A stretch of 64,000 bases of DNA from Extensimonas vulgaris. GTDB lineage: Bacteria > Pseudomonadota > Gammaproteobacteria > Burkholderiales > Burkholderiaceae_C. The translations under genes and the position numbers were made by a program. Under the pieces are notes generated by a model. The model was given only the letters and a program-made list of their open reading frames with translations. It was not told the origin of the DNA and made no database searches. The stretch lies in NCBI RefSeq assembly GCF_003337425.1, contig NZ_QPJU01000007.1:62001-126000 (forward strand), given 5' to 3'. The number at the start of each line of letters is the position of its first letter. Within the stretch, counting starts at the first letter, position 1. Positions 1 through 9,781 of the stretch are shown here, piece by piece.

Positions 1-772
1 CGCGGGCTGCACGATCAAGCTCCACAAAGAGCCCATCATCGAGTACCTGAAGTCGAACATCGTGCTGCTCAAGAACATGATCGCCGATGGCTACCAGGAT
101 GCCCGCACGCTCGCGCGCCGCATCAAGAAGATGGAAGAGTGGCTCGCGAACCCGCAGTTGCTCGAGGCCGACGCCGATGCCGAATACGCTGCCGTGATCG
201 AGATCGACCTTGCCGACATCAAGGAACCCATTCTCTGCTGCCCGAACGACCCGGACGACGCCAAGGTGCTGTCCGAAGTGGCGGGCACCAAGATCGACGA
301 GGCCTTCATCGGTTCGTGCATGACCAACATCGGCCACTTCCGCGCCGCTGCGCGCCTGCTGCAAGGTCAGCGTGACATCCCTGTGCGCCTGTGGGTCGCG
401 CCGCCGACCAAGATGGACCAGAACGAGCTCATCAAGGAAGGCTATTACGCAACTTTCGGCACGGCCGGCGCGCGCACCGAAATGCCCGGCTGCAGCCTGT
501 GCATGGGCAACCAGGCGCAGGTGCACGAGGGCGCAACGGTGGTTTCCACGAGCACGCGCAACTTCCCGAACCGCCTGGGCAAGAACACCAACGTGTTCCT
601 CGCCTCGGCGGAGCTGGCGGCCATCGCCTCGCGTCTGGGCCGCTTGCCCACCGTGGAGGAATACCACGCCGAGATGGGCGTGGTCAACCAGAAGGCCAGC
701 GAGGTTTATCGTTACATGAACTTCGACCAGATCGAGGAGTTCAAACAAGCCGCCGAGACGGTGAGCGTCTGA
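1..772 (+). CDS. acnB: Aconitate hydratase B, C-terminal part (5' end outside window)
   Basis: This is the last 256 residues of the bifunctional aconitase / 2-methylisocitrate dehydratase AcnB, which acts in the TCA and methylcitrate cycles. The reading frame is already open at base 2, so the gene starts upstream of the window. The three cysteines that hold the 4Fe-4S cluster are present: one in FIGSCMTN (codon at 317) and two in PGCSLCMGN (codons at 491 and 500). The fragment reads through to a TGA at 770-772 with no break. A palindromic repeat begins 10 bp after the stop, and a strong terminator follows at 1113. The methylcitrate role may be relevant to the propionate genes further right, but no linkage is visible. 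Confidence 0.97.
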   Translation, partial: AGCTIKLHKEPIIEYLKSNIVLLKNMIADGYQDARTLARRIKKMEEWLANPQLLEADADAEYAAVIEIDLADIKEPILCCPNDPDDAKVLSEVAGTKIDEAFIGSCMTNIGHFRAAARLLQGQRDIPVRLWVAPPTKMDQNELIKEGYYATFGTAGARTEMPGCSLCMGNQAQVHEGATVVSTSTRNFPNRLGKNTNVFLASAELAAIASRLGRLPTVEEYHAEMGVVNQKASEVYRYMNFDQIEEFKQAAETVSV

Positions 773-782
773 CGAGCTTGCT

Positions 783-946
783 TAGTGCAGTGTTTGATGC
801 TTGATGCGACCAATAAAACCGATGGATTTTTGGTCTGGGCAAGGCGCAAACCGCAGCGATACCGGGCGGTATCGCGAGGATTTGCAACGCGGCCCAGGCC
901 GAAAAGACGCGGTTTTATGTCGCAGATAGCGTCGAACACTGCACTA
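783..946. repeat. Palindromic repeat family R1, copy A (164 bp)
   Basis: A 164-bp element bounded by TAGTGCAGTGTT and its exact complement AACACTGCACTA; the match extends to 17 of 19 bases. The whole element folds back on itself around a central hairpin (CGATACCG / CGGTATCG near 857-873). A second copy lies at 15577-15740, the same length and differing at only three positions. It begins 10 bp after the acnB stop, and its right end shares CTA with the left end of the next repeat. Translations through it give short similar peptides, but the palindromic structure argues against coding. Confidence 0.9.
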
Positions 947-1112
947 GCAGCCTGTCGGACTTAGGAAGCGTCGGCTGCGAATGCGCCGCAGCGACCCATT
1001 TTTTACCGGCTTCTTGCTCCATGGCACCACTATGGGGCGGCGAATCCGGCAAAAACTGGCCTCGCTGGGGCACCTTCTCGCTTTCGACGCCCAAAGTCCG
1101 ACAGGCTCCCAG
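944..1112. repeat. Palindromic repeat family R2, copy A (169 bp)
   Basis: A 169-bp element that starts CTAGCAGCCTGTCGGACTT and ends in a degraded complement (AAGTCCGACAGGCT followed by CCCAG). It folds into one long imperfect hairpin with a centre near CACCACTATGGGG. An inverted second copy at 60546-60714 is about 93% identical by eye and has intact CTAG ends. This copy abuts R1 copy A, so two unrelated repeat families are stacked in the 3' region of acnB. Confidence 0.88.
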
Positions 1113-1150
1113 CCCAACAAAAAGCCCGCTTCTGCGGGCTTTTTGTTGGG
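1113..1150. terminator. Bidirectional terminator between acnB and trpS
   Basis: A perfect 17-bp stem (1113-1129 against 1134-1150) closes a 4-base TTCT loop. The stem is GC-rich near the loop, with an A tract on the left and a T tract on the right, so it can end transcription from either side. It separates acnB (plus strand) from trpS (minus strand). Confidence 0.9.
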
Positions 1151-1189
1151 GGCCATGCGTTTTCAGACCGCATGGTGTGTCCAGCGGCT

Positions 1190-2500
1190 TTACGCCTGCT
1201 GCGCCGCGTCCTGCAACGCCTGCAGCGCTGCAGCCACTTCGGACTCTGTCACGCCTGCCACGGGCGCGAGCTGCGCGGCGAGTGCGTGCAGCGCCCGCGC
1301 GCCTTGCTGCTGCAGCTGGGCGATCGCCTGGCCGGCGGCGCGCGGGCTGTCGAAGCCCATGCTTTGCAGCAGCAGCTGGCCTTGGGGCGAGACGAGTTTG
1401 AAGTAGAACTTGCCGTCGGCTTCGCGGTATTGCTTGAAGGTGGGCAGGGCGTTTTTGCCGGGTTTGGCGGGCTTTTCAGTCTGCTGGGCCGTGCTTTGCG
1501 CAAGGCTGCGCAGGCCCACGGCGTGGCGCAGCTCGCGCATGAAAGGCGTGGCGATCGCGCGGGCGCGTTCGGCGCCGACGCGCAGCGTGTTTTCGATGTG
1601 CGCTGGGTCCTGGATCAGCGCCTCGTAGCGCGCGCGCAGCGGCGCGAGGGTCTGGTCTATGTGCTCGAACACCAGTTGCTTGACTTCACCCCAGGCGATG
1701 CCCTGGGCGTAGGCTTGGCGCAGGGCCTCGGTTTCTTGCGGGCTCGCAAATGCCTGGTAAATCTGGAACAGCGCCGAGCCCTCGACCTCTTTGGGCTCTC
1801 CGGGTGCGCGCGAGTCGGTGACGATGCTTGCGACGAGCTTGCGCAGCTGCTCGCGCGGCGCAAACAGCGGGATGGTGTTGTCGTAGCTCTTGCTCATCTT
1901 GCGCCCGTCGAGGCCAGGCAGCGTGGCCACGTGCTCCTCGATCTGGGCTTCGGGCAACACGAAATGCTCGCCATACAAGTGGTTGAAGCTCGCCGCCATG
2001 TCGCGCGCCATCTCGATGTGCTGCACCTGGTCGCGCCCCACGGGCACCTTGTGCGCCTTGAACATCAGGATGTCGGCGGCCATGAGCACGGGGTACATGA
2101 ACAGGCCCGCGCTCACACCATCGTCGGCGTCGCGGCCTGCGGCGGCGTTTTTGTCCTGCGCGGCTTTGTAGGCGTGGGCGCGGTTGAGCAGCCCCTTGCC
2201 GGTCACGCAGGTGAGCAGCCAGGTGAGCTCGGGGATTTCAGGGATGTCGGACTGGCGGTAGAAAAAGACCTGTGCCGGGTCCAGCCCCGCGGCGAGCCAG
2301 CTCGCGGCGATTTCGAGCGTGGAGCGCTGGATGCGCGCCGGGTCTTCGCACTTGATGAGCGCGTGGTAGTCGGCCAAAAAGTAGAAACTCTGCACGCCGG
2401 GCTCGCGGCTCGCCGCGACGGCAGGGCGGATGGAGCCGACGTAGTTGCCCAGATGGGGCGTGCCCGTGGTGGTGATGCCGGTGAGAAAACGTGTCGTCAT
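1190..2500 (-). CDS. trpS: Tryptophanyl-tRNA synthetase with C-terminal DUF1508-like extension
   Basis: Cytoplasmic class I aminoacyl-tRNA synthetase that charges tRNA-Trp. The HIGH-type motif is TGTPHLGN (residues 12-19) and the second signature is KMSKS (201-205). The protein is 436 residues, about 100 longer than the usual ~335. After a linker rich in Ala, Gln and Lys (about 333-350) comes a segment, residues 352-400, containing FYFKLV, QGQLLLQSMGF and a repeat of Ala and Gln. It resembles the small DUF1508/YegP beta-beta-alpha domain and then runs into an Ala-rich helical tail. The gene is last in the leftward ribF-ileS-lspA-protease-trpS array, 28 bp after its neighbour. The synthetase call is secure; the extension assignment is by pattern only. 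Confidence 0.96.
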   Translation of the reverse strand: MTTRFLTGITTTGTPHLGNYVGSIRPAVAASREPGVQSFYFLADYHALIKCEDPARIQRSTLEIAASWLAAGLDPAQVFFYRQSDIPEIPELTWLLTCVTGKGLLNRAHAYKAAQDKNAAAGRDADDGVSAGLFMYPVLMAADILMFKAHKVPVGRDQVQHIEMARDMAASFNHLYGEHFVLPEAQIEEHVATLPGLDGRKMSKSYDNTIPLFAPREQLRKLVASIVTDSRAPGEPKEVEGSALFQIYQAFASPQETEALRQAYAQGIAWGEVKQLVFEHIDQTLAPLRARYEALIQDPAHIENTLRVGAERARAIATPFMRELRHAVGLRSLAQSTAQQTEKPAKPGKNALPTFKQYREADGKFYFKLVSPQGQLLLQSMGFDSPRAAGQAIAQLQQQGARALHALAAQLAPVAGVTESEVAAALQALQDAAQQA

Positions 2501-2528
2501 GCGATCGATGTAGTGAAAAACCAGCGCG

Positions 2529-3197
2529 TCAGCGCATCAGCAAGGCCAGCGGGCTGAGCAGCAGGTTGATGATCCAGTAGCCCAGGGCCATCAGCGGGCG
2601 CAGCCAGAAGGCGCTCACCACCCCTGCGATCACGAGCGCCATGACGATGAAAAAGCCATAGGGCTCGACGCGCGAGACGGCCTGCGCCTGCTTCCAGGGC
2701 AGCAGCCCTACGAGGATGCGTCCGCCGTCGAGCGGCGGCAGCGGAAACAGGTTGAAGGCCCACATCACGAGGTTGACCAGCACGCCGGCGCGCGCCATCT
2801 GGACGAAAAAGCGCTCGTCAATGCCCAGCAGCGCGAGCACGATCAGAAACAGCGCCCACAGTAGCGCCTGCAAAAAGTTGGACGCCGGCCCGGCGAGCGC
2901 CACCCACACCATGTCGCGCTTGGGGTTGCGCAGGCGGTCGAACTGCACGGGCACGGGCTTGGCGTAGCCGAACAGAAAAGCGCCCGAGGTCGCGAAATAC
3001 AGCAGCAGCGGCATCAAAATGGTGCCGACAGGGTCGATGTGCTTGAGCGGGTTGAGCGTGAGCCGCCCCATCATGGCGGCGGTGTTGTCACCGAAGTGGC
3101 GCGCAGCGTAACCGTGTGCGGCTTCATGCACGGTGATGGCAAACAGCACCGGCAGGACGTAGATCAGGATGGTTTGGATGAGGTTGGCGTCGTTCAC
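2529..3197 (-). CDS. Site-2 protease-like M50 membrane metalloprotease
   Basis: A 222-residue polytopic inner-membrane protein of the short rhomboid-independent S2P/M50 type (bacterial Zn-dependent proteases with no PDZ domain). The zinc-binding HEAAH lies at residues 24-28 in the first membrane segment, and the third ligand region LPPLDGGR lies at 153-160 in a later one. Several other hydrophobic segments follow. Such proteins cleave transmembrane helices, but the substrate of this subgroup is generally unknown. It lies 48 bp downstream of lspA and 28 bp upstream of trpS on the same strand, so it is probably co-transcribed with the housekeeping operon. Confidence 0.92.
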   Translation of the reverse strand: MNDANLIQTILIYVLPVLFAITVHEAAHGYAARHFGDNTAAMMGRLTLNPLKHIDPVGTILMPLLLYFATSGAFLFGYAKPVPVQFDRLRNPKRDMVWVALAGPASNFLQALLWALFLIVLALLGIDERFFVQMARAGVLVNLVMWAFNLFPLPPLDGGRILVGLLPWKQAQAVSRVEPYGFFIVMALVIAGVVSAFWLRPLMALGYWIINLLLSPLALLMR

Positions 3198-3245
3198 GCG
3201 CGGATTGTCTCAGAACAGGTTCTCAGAAGGCGCAGCGCTGCCACT

Positions 3246-3773
3246 TCAGCGCGCGCGCCGCACACGCAGCAGCTCGTCGAGGATCAGGCAGGCCGCGCCC
3301 ACGGTGATCGCGGAGTCTGCGACGTTGAACGCCGGAAAGTGCCAGCCGTGCCAGTGGAAGTCGAGAAAATCGACCACGTAGCCGTGCACGAGGCGGTCGA
3401 GCACGTTGCCCACGGCGCCACCCAGGATGCTCGCGAGCGCAAAGCAAAACAGCTTCTGCCCCGCATGCGCACGCAGCTGCCAGACGATGAAGATGGCGGC
3501 GGCCACGCCCAGCGCGGTGAAGAGCCAGCGCTGCCAGCCGCCCGCCGCGGCCAGAAACGAAAAAGCCGCGCCCGTGTTGTGCGCCCGCACGATGTTGAAA
3601 AAGCCCGTGACCGGCGTGGCGTCGCCGAGGTGGTAGTAGCCGAGGATCAGCGTCTTGGTGAACTGGTCGGCGAGCAGCACGACCAGCGCCCAGCCCAGCC
3701 AGATCCACAGGCTCGCGCCCGCAGTTCCAGCGCTGGCTGGACGGCGCGGCGCGGCGGTTTTGCCCCGCGCCAT
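3246..3773 (-). CDS. lspA: Lipoprotein signal peptidase II
   Basis: An inner-membrane aspartyl protease of 175 residues that removes signal peptides from prolipoproteins after diacylglyceryl transfer. Four hydrophobic segments are visible. The catalytic aspartates fall in GNVLDR (Asp126) and FNVAD (Asp153), and the conserved NTGAAFSF lies at 66-73. The start is the ATG at 3771-3773, which shares a base with the TGA of ileS (TGATG-type junction), the classic ileS-lspA coupling. A longer in-frame opening upstream would lie inside ileS and is not needed. The N-terminal tail before the first helix is basic and Ala-rich. Confidence 0.96.
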   Translation of the reverse strand: MARGKTAAPRRPASAGTAGASLWIWLGWALVVLLADQFTKTLILGYYHLGDATPVTGFFNIVRAHNTGAAFSFLAAAGGWQRWLFTALGVAAAIFIVWQLRAHAGQKLFCFALASILGGAVGNVLDRLVHGYVVDFLDFHWHGWHFPAFNVADSAITVGAACLILDELLRVRRAR

Positions 3774-6652
3774 CAGGCCACCTTGCGCGGCTCGCCCGCG
3801 CCGAACAGGTTGCTGGTGCAGCGGCCGCACAGCGTGGGATGGTCTGGATCATGTCCCACGTCGGCGCGGTAGTGCCAGCAGCGCTCGCATTTGGCGTCGG
3901 TGCTCGGGTGCACTTCGATCTGCAGGGTGTCGCCCGGCACGAGTTCGGCGGACGAGGTGATGAAGACGAACTTCAAATCGTCGCCCAGGCTCGCGAGCAG
4001 CGCGTGGTCGTCCGCTGCGGCCGTGAGGCGCAGCGTGGCCTGCAGCGAGGAGCCGACCTGGCCCGCAGTGCGCAAGGCCTCGATCTCTTTGTTCACGAGG
4101 TCGCGGATCGCGCGGATGCGGGCCCATTTTGCGAGCAAAGCGCCATCCGGCGCGCGCAAGCTGCTATAAGTTTCGAGGAAGATCGACTCCGAATCGCCAA
4201 ATACCTTCCACGCCTCTTCGGCCGTGAAGCTCAAGAACGGTGCCATCCAGCGCAGCATGGCGTGCGTGATCTGGTGCAGTGCCGTCTGCGCGCTGCGCCG
4301 CGCGTGGCTCTTGGGCGCGGTGGTGTAGAGGCGGTCTTTGAGCACGTCGAGGTAGAACGCGCCCAGGTCTTCGCTGCAATACACCTGCAGCTTGGCGACG
4401 ACGGGGTGGAATTCGTATTTTTCGTAGTGCGCAAGGAAGTCGGCCTGCAGCTCGGCGGCGCGCGCAAGTGCATAGCGGTCGATCTCGAGCAGCTCTTCAT
4501 CGGGAACGGCGTCGGTGGCGAGATCGAAATCGCTCACGTTCGCTAGCAAAAAGCGCAGCGTGTTGCGGATGCGGCGGTAGGCGTCGACCACGCGCGCGAG
4601 GATTTTGTCGTCTATGCCGAGGTCGCCCGAGTAGTCCGTGGCCGCGCACCACAGGCGGATGATTTCGGCGCCGAGCTTTTCGCTGATGGTCTGCGGCGCG
4701 ACGATGTTGCCCAGGCTCTTGCTCATCTTGCGGCCCTGGCCATCGACGGTGAAACCATGCGTGAGCAGGCCGAGGTAGGGCGCGCGCCCATACATCGCGC
4801 AGGCCGTGAGCAGCGACGAGTGGAACCAGCCGCGGTGCTGGTCGTGCCCTTCGAGGTAAAGGTCGGCCTCGGGGCCGTTTTCGTGGCCCGCGCCAGGGTG
4901 CGAGACTTTGAGCACCGTGGTGTGCGTGGTGCCCGAGTCGAACCAGACTTCGAGAATGTCGTTGCTCTTGCTCCAGCGCGCCGGGTCGCTCTTGTCGCCT
5001 ATGCGCTGCAGGATGTCGGCCACGCTGAGCTTGCTCCAGGCTTCGATGCCGCCGTCTTCGACCACATCCGCCGCGAGGTCGATGATCTGGGGCGTGCGCG
5101 GGTGCGGCTCGCCGCTATCGACATCGAGCAGGAAAGGCAGCGGCACGCCCCAGCTGCGCTGGCGCGAAATACACCAGTCGGGCCGGTTGGCGATCATGTC
5201 GCGCAGGCGCGCCTTGCCGTTTTCGGGGTAAAAGTGGGTCTGCTCGATCGCCGCGAGCGCCATCTGGCGCAGGGTTTGCGGCGCCTTGTCCTTGGTAAAG
5301 ATGCCTTCGCCTTCGTCCATGCGCACGAACCACTGCGCGGCGGCGCGGTAGATCACGGGCGTCTTGTGGCGCCAGCAATGCGGGTAGCTGTGCGTGATCT
5401 CGTGCGTGGCAAACAGGCGCCCGGCGCTGCGCAGCGCGTCGATGATGATGGGCACGGCCTTCCAGATGTTGAGGCCGCCAAAGAGCGCGAAGTCGGCCGC
5501 GTAGCTGCCGTTGCCCTGCACGGGGTTGAGGATGTCCTCGTACTTCATGCCGTGCGCGACGCAGCTGTTGAAGTCTTCCACGCCGTAGGCCGGTGCCGAG
5601 TGCACGATGCCGGTGCCGTCCTCGGCGGTGGCGTAGTCGGCGAGATAGACGGGGCTCAGGCGCCGGTAGCCGGCATCGACGTCGTACAGCGGGTGCTTGA
5701 ACTGGATCAGGCCGAGCTTTTCGCCGCGCACCGTGGCCAGCACCTGGCCGCTGAGTTCGTAGCGCGCAAGGCACTGTTCGACCAGGCTCGCCGCGAGCAC
5801 GAGCAGGCCGCGCTGCGTTTGCACGAGCGCGTAATCGAGTTCGGGGTTGAGGTTGAGCGCCTGGTTTGCGGGGATGGTCCAGGCCGTGGTGGTCCAGATC
5901 ACGGCGTAGGCGGGCTGCGTGAGCGCTGGGACGCCGAACGCCGCGGCGAGCTTGTCGGGCTCGGCGCATTCAAAGCCCACGTCGAGCGTGGTGCTCTTTT
6001 TGTCCTGGTATTCGATTTCGAACTCGGCCAGCGACGAGCCGCAGTCGAAGCACCAATAGACGGGCTTCAGGCCGCGATAGACGAAGCCGCGCTCCATCAC
6101 GCGCTTGAACGCGCGGATTTCGGCCGCCTCGTTGACGAAGTCCATGGTTTTGTAGGGGTGATCCCATTGGCCGAGCACGCCCAGGCGCTTGAAGTCGGCC
6201 ATTTGCAGCGCGATCTGCTCGGTGGCAAAGGCGCGGCTCTTGGCCTGCATGGCGTCGCGCGGCAGGTTGCGGCCGTGGAGCTTTTCGATCGCGTTTTCGA
6301 TCGGCAGGCCGTGGCAGTCCCAGCCGGGGATGTATTGCGCGTCCAGGCCCTTGAGCTGGCGCGCCTTGACGATCATGTCCTTGAGGATTTTGTTGACCGC
6401 GTGGCCGATGTGGATCTGGCCGTTGGCGTAGGGCGGGCCATCGTGCAGCACGAACTTGGGGGCGCCCAGGCGCGCGTAGCGCAGCTTGCGGTACAGGCGC
6501 TTTTCTTCCCACTCTTTGACCCAGGCCGGCTCGCGCTTGGGCAGGTCGCCGCGCATCGGAAAAGGGGTGTCGGGCAGGTTCAGCGTGCTGCGGTAATCTG
6601 GCTTGGCGCTCGCGGGGTCGCTGGACGTGGAGGGCTTGGCAGGCTTGGACAT
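3773..6652 (-). CDS. ileS: Isoleucyl-tRNA synthetase
   Basis: Class I synthetase of 959 residues. The HIGH motif lies at residues 81-84 ([11 protein letters not shown]), KMSKS near residue 642 ([10 protein letters not shown]), and the editing (CP1) domain lies between them. At the C-terminus two CxxC pairs (CERC and CGRC) form the bacterial zinc ribbon. The chosen ATG at 6652 begins [10 protein letters not shown]; an AAGG lies about 7 bases upstream. A longer reading to 6802 would overlap ribF and is rejected. Gene order ribF-ileS-lspA is widespread in proteobacteria. Near 4140-4175 the DNA resembles the mini-repeat seen elsewhere in the window, coding for a loop in the anticodon-binding region; this last point is tentative. 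Confidence 0.97.
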   Translation of the reverse strand: MSKPAKPSTSSDPASAKPDYRSTLNLPDTPFPMRGDLPKREPAWVKEWEEKRLYRKLRYARLGAPKFVLHDGPPYANGQIHIGHAVNKILKDMIVKARQLKGLDAQYIPGWDCHGLPIENAIEKLHGRNLPRDAMQAKSRAFATEQIALQMADFKRLGVLGQWDHPYKTMDFVNEAAEIRAFKRVMERGFVYRGLKPVYWCFDCGSSLAEFEIEYQDKKSTTLDVGFECAEPDKLAAAFGVPALTQPAYAVIWTTTAWTIPANQALNLNPELDYALVQTQRGLLVLAASLVEQCLARYELSGQVLATVRGEKLGLIQFKHPLYDVDAGYRRLSPVYLADYATAEDGTGIVHSAPAYGVEDFNSCVAHGMKYEDILNPVQGNGSYAADFALFGGLNIWKAVPIIIDALRSAGRLFATHEITHSYPHCWRHKTPVIYRAAAQWFVRMDEGEGIFTKDKAPQTLRQMALAAIEQTHFYPENGKARLRDMIANRPDWCISRQRSWGVPLPFLLDVDSGEPHPRTPQIIDLAADVVEDGGIEAWSKLSVADILQRIGDKSDPARWSKSNDILEVWFDSGTTHTTVLKVSHPGAGHENGPEADLYLEGHDQHRGWFHSSLLTACAMYGRAPYLGLLTHGFTVDGQGRKMSKSLGNIVAPQTISEKLGAEIIRLWCAATDYSGDLGIDDKILARVVDAYRRIRNTLRFLLANVSDFDLATDAVPDEELLEIDRYALARAAELQADFLAHYEKYEFHPVVAKLQVYCSEDLGAFYLDVLKDRLYTTAPKSHARRSAQTALHQITHAMLRWMAPFLSFTAEEAWKVFGDSESIFLETYSSLRAPDGALLAKWARIRAIRDLVNKEIEALRTAGQVGSSLQATLRLTAAADDHALLASLGDDLKFVFITSSAELVPGDTLQIEVHPSTDAKCERCWHYRADVGHDPDHPTLCGRCTSNLFGAGEPRKVA

Positions 6653-6798
6653 GGGGGGCCTTGGAAGAGCAGATCGGGCCACAGCGGGCCGGCGATCGGG
6701 ATAAAAAGGGGCTGGAAAATGGGAGCGGCAAAAAAGCGCCACCCGTGCGGCGCGCATTCTTGCCTGCTGCAAGGCGGTGCAGCGTGCGGCGCGTGCCC

Positions 6799-7920
6799 TC
6801 AAATTCGGTCGCGCGTGGTCTGGCGGCGGGTTTCGGCGTGGGAGGTGCCGGCAAGCTCGGGCCGGGCTGTGGCGAAATAGGCGCGCGCGTCGGCGCAGTC
6901 CTGCGCTATGCCTGCGGTGAGCGCGGCCAGGCTGTCGTACTTGCGTTCGTCGTGCAATTTGTGTAGCAGTTCCACACAGATGATTTTACCGTAGGCCTCT
7001 TCGGGGCCCAGGCTGGGCGGCCAGTCCAGGCAATGGGTTTCGAGCAGCACGCGCCCGCCGTTCACGTCGATGGGATCGAGCGAGGGGCGCACGCCGAGGT
7101 TCGCCACGCCGGGCAGTGGCACATCGGCCAGGCCGCGCACGCGCACGGCGAAGATGCCGCTTGCGGCGGGCTTCCAGTGTGTGAAGCGCAGGTTGAGCGT
7201 GCGAAAGCCGTCGTCCGCGCCGTCCGCGCTCGCTCCGAGCGCGCGGCCGAGTTTGCGCCCGTGCACCACGTGCCCGCTGATGCTGTAGGGGCGCCCGAGC
7301 AGGCGTGCCGCGTCTTCCATGCGGCCCTGCGCGAGTGCGGCGCGCACCGCGGAGCTCGAAACGCGCAGGCTGTGCTGCGTGGGCACAGCGGCGGCATCGC
7401 TGGCTTGCGGTGCGAGCAGGTCGGCGGGCATGGGGACTTCGTAGCTGTTCATGCGCGCGACTTCGAAGCCTTGCGCCTGGCCTGCGGCTTCGAGCATGGC
7501 GTAGTCGCCCGCGCGCCGCGCGCCGAAGCGAAAGTCGTCGCCCACGAGCACGTAGCGCGCACCCAGGCCGCGCAGCAGCACCTGGTCGATGAAGTCCTGC
7601 GGCGACTGCGCAGCCAGGCGCGCGTCGAAAGGCAGCACCACGACCTGTTGCACGCCGCAGCGTGCGAGCTCGGTGAGCTTGTCGCGCAGCGTGCCTATGC
7701 GCGCGGGGGCGATTTCGGGCTTGCGCTGCGCGGCCGCAAAGTAGTCGCGCGGGTGCGGCTCGAACGTGAGCACGCAGCTCGGAATGCCGCGGTGCGCCGC
7801 TTCGTTGTGGAGCAGTGCGAGCATGGCCTGGTGTCCGCGGTGCACGCCGTCGAAGTTGCCAATGGTCAGGGCGCAGGCCGGTGCGATGTCGGGGTGGTGA
7901 AAACCACGAAAGATCTTCAT
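6799..7920 (-). CDS. ribF: Bifunctional riboflavin kinase / FAD synthetase
   Basis: A 373-residue cytoplasmic enzyme that converts riboflavin to FMN and FMN to FAD. The N-terminal nucleotidyltransferase domain carries [10 protein letters not shown] at residues 21-30, and the C-terminal kinase domain carries [15 protein letters not shown] followed by NLGVRPSL. The last 25 or so residues form a polar tail longer than in many homologues. The gene is first in the leftward operon; 146 bp separate it from ileS, and a mini-repeat copy occupies its upstream region. Confidence 0.96.
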   Translation of the reverse strand: MKIFRGFHHPDIAPACALTIGNFDGVHRGHQAMLALLHNEAAHRGIPSCVLTFEPHPRDYFAAAQRKPEIAPARIGTLRDKLTELARCGVQQVVVLPFDARLAAQSPQDFIDQVLLRGLGARYVLVGDDFRFGARRAGDYAMLEAAGQAQGFEVARMNSYEVPMPADLLAPQASDAAAVPTQHSLRVSSSAVRAALAQGRMEDAARLLGRPYSISGHVVHGRKLGRALGASADGADDGFRTLNLRFTHWKPAASGIFAVRVRGLADVPLPGVANLGVRPSLDPIDVNGGRVLLETHCLDWPPSLGPEEAYGKIICVELLHKLHDERKYDSLAALTAGIAQDCADARAYFATARPELAGTSHAETRRQTTRDRI

Positions 7921-7932
7921 TGGTTTGTTATC

Positions 7933-7982
7933 TTTTTAATAGCTGCTTGCGCTGATGGATCAAGCGCAAAGTGGCAATTTGT
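7933..7982. repeat. Mini-repeat (AGCTGCTTGCGC family) upstream of ribF
   Basis: The stretch contains AATAGCTGCTTGCGC, then GATCAAGCGCAAAG, forming a short hairpin between the two GCGC halves. The same pattern recurs in intergenic spaces and inside genes across the window. It lies between the divergent starts of ribF and the HNH gene, so it may affect one of their leaders. Confidence 0.75.
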
Positions 7983-8030
7983 CATCAAATCGGAGTATAT
8001 TGTGCCCAAGCCGTTTCCAGGAGGCGTTTC

Positions 8031-8588
8031 GTGAAGGTACTGAAGCTCTCGGCCCAGGGTTTGCCCCAGGCGTGGATTTCGCTCGAACAGGCGGTGCTGC
8101 ACTATGCCGCAGATGAAGTGCGCTGGGAATCGGGCGCGCAGGTGGCACTGTTTCGCGGCGGGCACAACGCGGTCACGGGGGCGCAGTCGGTCATCGCCGT
8201 CAACAGCATCATAGGAACCAAGGGCGTGCCCGACATCAACCCCTTCAACCTCAAGTCCAGCCTGACCAACGCCAAATTGTTCGCGCGCGACCGCAACGTC
8301 TGCGCCTACTGCGGCGGCCACTTCGACGAACAAGACCTCACGCGCGAGCACATCGTGCCGCTCGCGCAGCGCGGGCGCGACCATTGGATGAACGTGGTCA
8401 CGGCCTGCCGCGCCTGCAACCACCGCAAAGGCGCGCGCACCCCCGAGCAAGCGCGCATGCCGCTGCTGTACGCCCCCTACGTGCCCAGCCTGTGGGAGGA
8501 CTTCATCCTGCGCAACCGGCGCATTCTGGCCGACCAGATGGAGTTCCTGCTCGCCCACGTGCCCAGGTCGTCGCGGCTGCTGGTATAA
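8031..8588 (+). CDS. HNH endonuclease family protein
   Basis: A 185-residue protein with a zinc-stabilised HNH fold: CAYC at residues 91-94, the catalytic EHIVP at 106-110, CRAC at 126-129, then an Asn-His pair. The N-terminal 80 residues (starting VKVLKLSAQG) are typical of a widespread proteobacterial group annotated only as HNH endonuclease, with no proven substrate. The start chosen is GTG at 8031 because AGGAGG sits 8 bases upstream; an in-frame ATG 60 bases earlier lacks a ribosome site and overlaps the mini-repeat. It stands alone between ribF and the dehydrogenase pair. Confidence 0.88.
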   Translation: MKVLKLSAQGLPQAWISLEQAVLHYAADEVRWESGAQVALFRGGHNAVTGAQSVIAVNSIIGTKGVPDINPFNLKSSLTNAKLFARDRNVCAYCGGHFDEQDLTREHIVPLAQRGRDHWMNVVTACRACNHRKGARTPEQARMPLLYAPYVPSLWEDFILRNRRILADQMEFLLAHVPRSSRLLV

Positions 8589-8654
8589 GCGCCCCAATCC
8601 GCCACTTTCGCGTGACGGCCGGGGCTTTGGGCGCGGGTTCGGCTGGGAGATAGT

Positions 8655-9770
8655 TCAAGCAAACACACCCGCCGTGTCCTGCATGCGCGCCGACACTTCG
8701 CCGAGGTGGTGCAGCGTGTCGCCGTAGAGCATCTCGAGCTGCGTGAGCTTTTTGAAGTAGTGGCTCACGATGTATTCGTCGGTCACGCCGATGCCGCCAT
8801 GCAACTGCACGGCTTGCTGGCCTACGAAGCGCATGGACTGGCCCAGTTGCACCTTGGCGCGCGCGATGGCGCGGCGGCGCGCTTCGGGCGGCTCGGTCAG
8901 GCTCAGGCTTGCGTAATAGCTCATGGAGCGCGCAAGCTCGAGTTGCATCTTCATGTCCGCGACGCGGTGGCGCAGCGCCTGAAAGCTCGCAATCGGCACG
9001 CCGAACTGCTTGCGCTGCTGCAGATAATCGATGGTGATCGAAAGGGTTTGCTCCATTGCGCCCACGGCTTCGGCGCAGTGCGCGGCGATGCCCGTATCGA
9101 CGCCGAATTCGAGCGCGGCCAGACCCGCGCGCGTCACCAGGGTGGCGGGGGCGTTTGCCAGGCGCAGCTCGGCGGCGCGGCTGCCGTCTTGCGTGAGGTA
9201 GCCCGAGGTCGCGACGCCGGGGGCGCTGCGCTCCACAAGAAATAGCGCCAGGACTCCGTCGAGCTGTGCGGGCACCAAAAAGGCGTCGGCCTGGTCGCCC
9301 GCAGGGACTATGCTTTTGGTAGCTGTCAGCGCATATCCCGTCCCGATTTGTGCTGCTGTTGCACCGCAAACCCCAAGCTGGTAGCGCGCCTGACGCTCCT
9401 GATGTGCGAGCACTACGAGGGCCGTGCCCTTGGCGATGCGCGGCAGCCACGCGGCTTGCAGCGCAGCGTCGGCGTGCGCGGCGAGCAGCGTGCTCGCGAC
9501 GAAAGCCTGCACCAGCGGCTCGAGCACGATGCCGCGGCCCAGCTCCTCCATCGCCACCATCGCATCGACGCTGCTTTGGCCCAGCCCCTCGTAGGCTTCG
9601 GGCACGCACAGCGCGGTGAGGCCCAGGTCGGCGAGTTCCTGCCAGACCTCGCGCGCAAAGCCGCCTGCCGCGACGATGGCGCGGCGGCGCGTGAAGGGGT
9701 AGCTTTTTTCGACCCAGCGGCGCACGGCCGCGCGCAGTTGCTCCTGGTCGTCGGAAAAATTGAAGTCCAT
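8655..9770 (-). CDS. Acyl-CoA dehydrogenase, small subunit (PimD-like)
   Basis: A flavin-dependent acyl-CoA dehydrogenase of 371 residues. The family C-terminal signature is present (QAVQLHGGIGVTDEY), along with the middle beta domain and the QFGVPIASFQALRHR segment. It follows its larger partner with only 11 bp between them. Such adjacent, diverged pairs are known as pimeloyl-CoA dehydrogenase PimC/PimD and relatives, where both subunits form the enzyme, so the substrate is probably a dicarboxylyl- or medium-chain acyl-CoA (inference). A mini-repeat-like stretch at about 9308-9350 codes for TATKSIVP. The start is the ATG at 9768-9770; longer readings enter the partner gene. Confidence 0.9.
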   Translation of the reverse strand: MDFNFSDDQEQLRAAVRRWVEKSYPFTRRRAIVAAGGFAREVWQELADLGLTALCVPEAYEGLGQSSVDAMVAMEELGRGIVLEPLVQAFVASTLLAAHADAALQAAWLPRIAKGTALVVLAHQERQARYQLGVCGATAAQIGTGYALTATKSIVPAGDQADAFLVPAQLDGVLALFLVERSAPGVATSGYLTQDGSRAAELRLANAPATLVTRAGLAALEFGVDTGIAAHCAEAVGAMEQTLSITIDYLQQRKQFGVPIASFQALRHRVADMKMQLELARSMSYYASLSLTEPPEARRRAIARAKVQLGQSMRFVGQQAVQLHGGIGVTDEYIVSHYFKKLTQLEMLYGDTLHHLGEVSARMQDTAGVFA

Positions 9771-9781
9771 GGTCGTCGTCC

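Noticed and set aside
712-939. Similar short peptides (MFDAICDIKPRLFG...) read from both R1 repeats
   Set aside because: Both lie entirely or mostly in a palindromic element; the shared peptide reflects the repeat, and the frames end in unrelated flanks.
4757-6880. A 707-codon plus-strand frame opposite ileS
   Set aside because: Same cause: a shadow of a conserved synthetase, no ribosome site, no domain.
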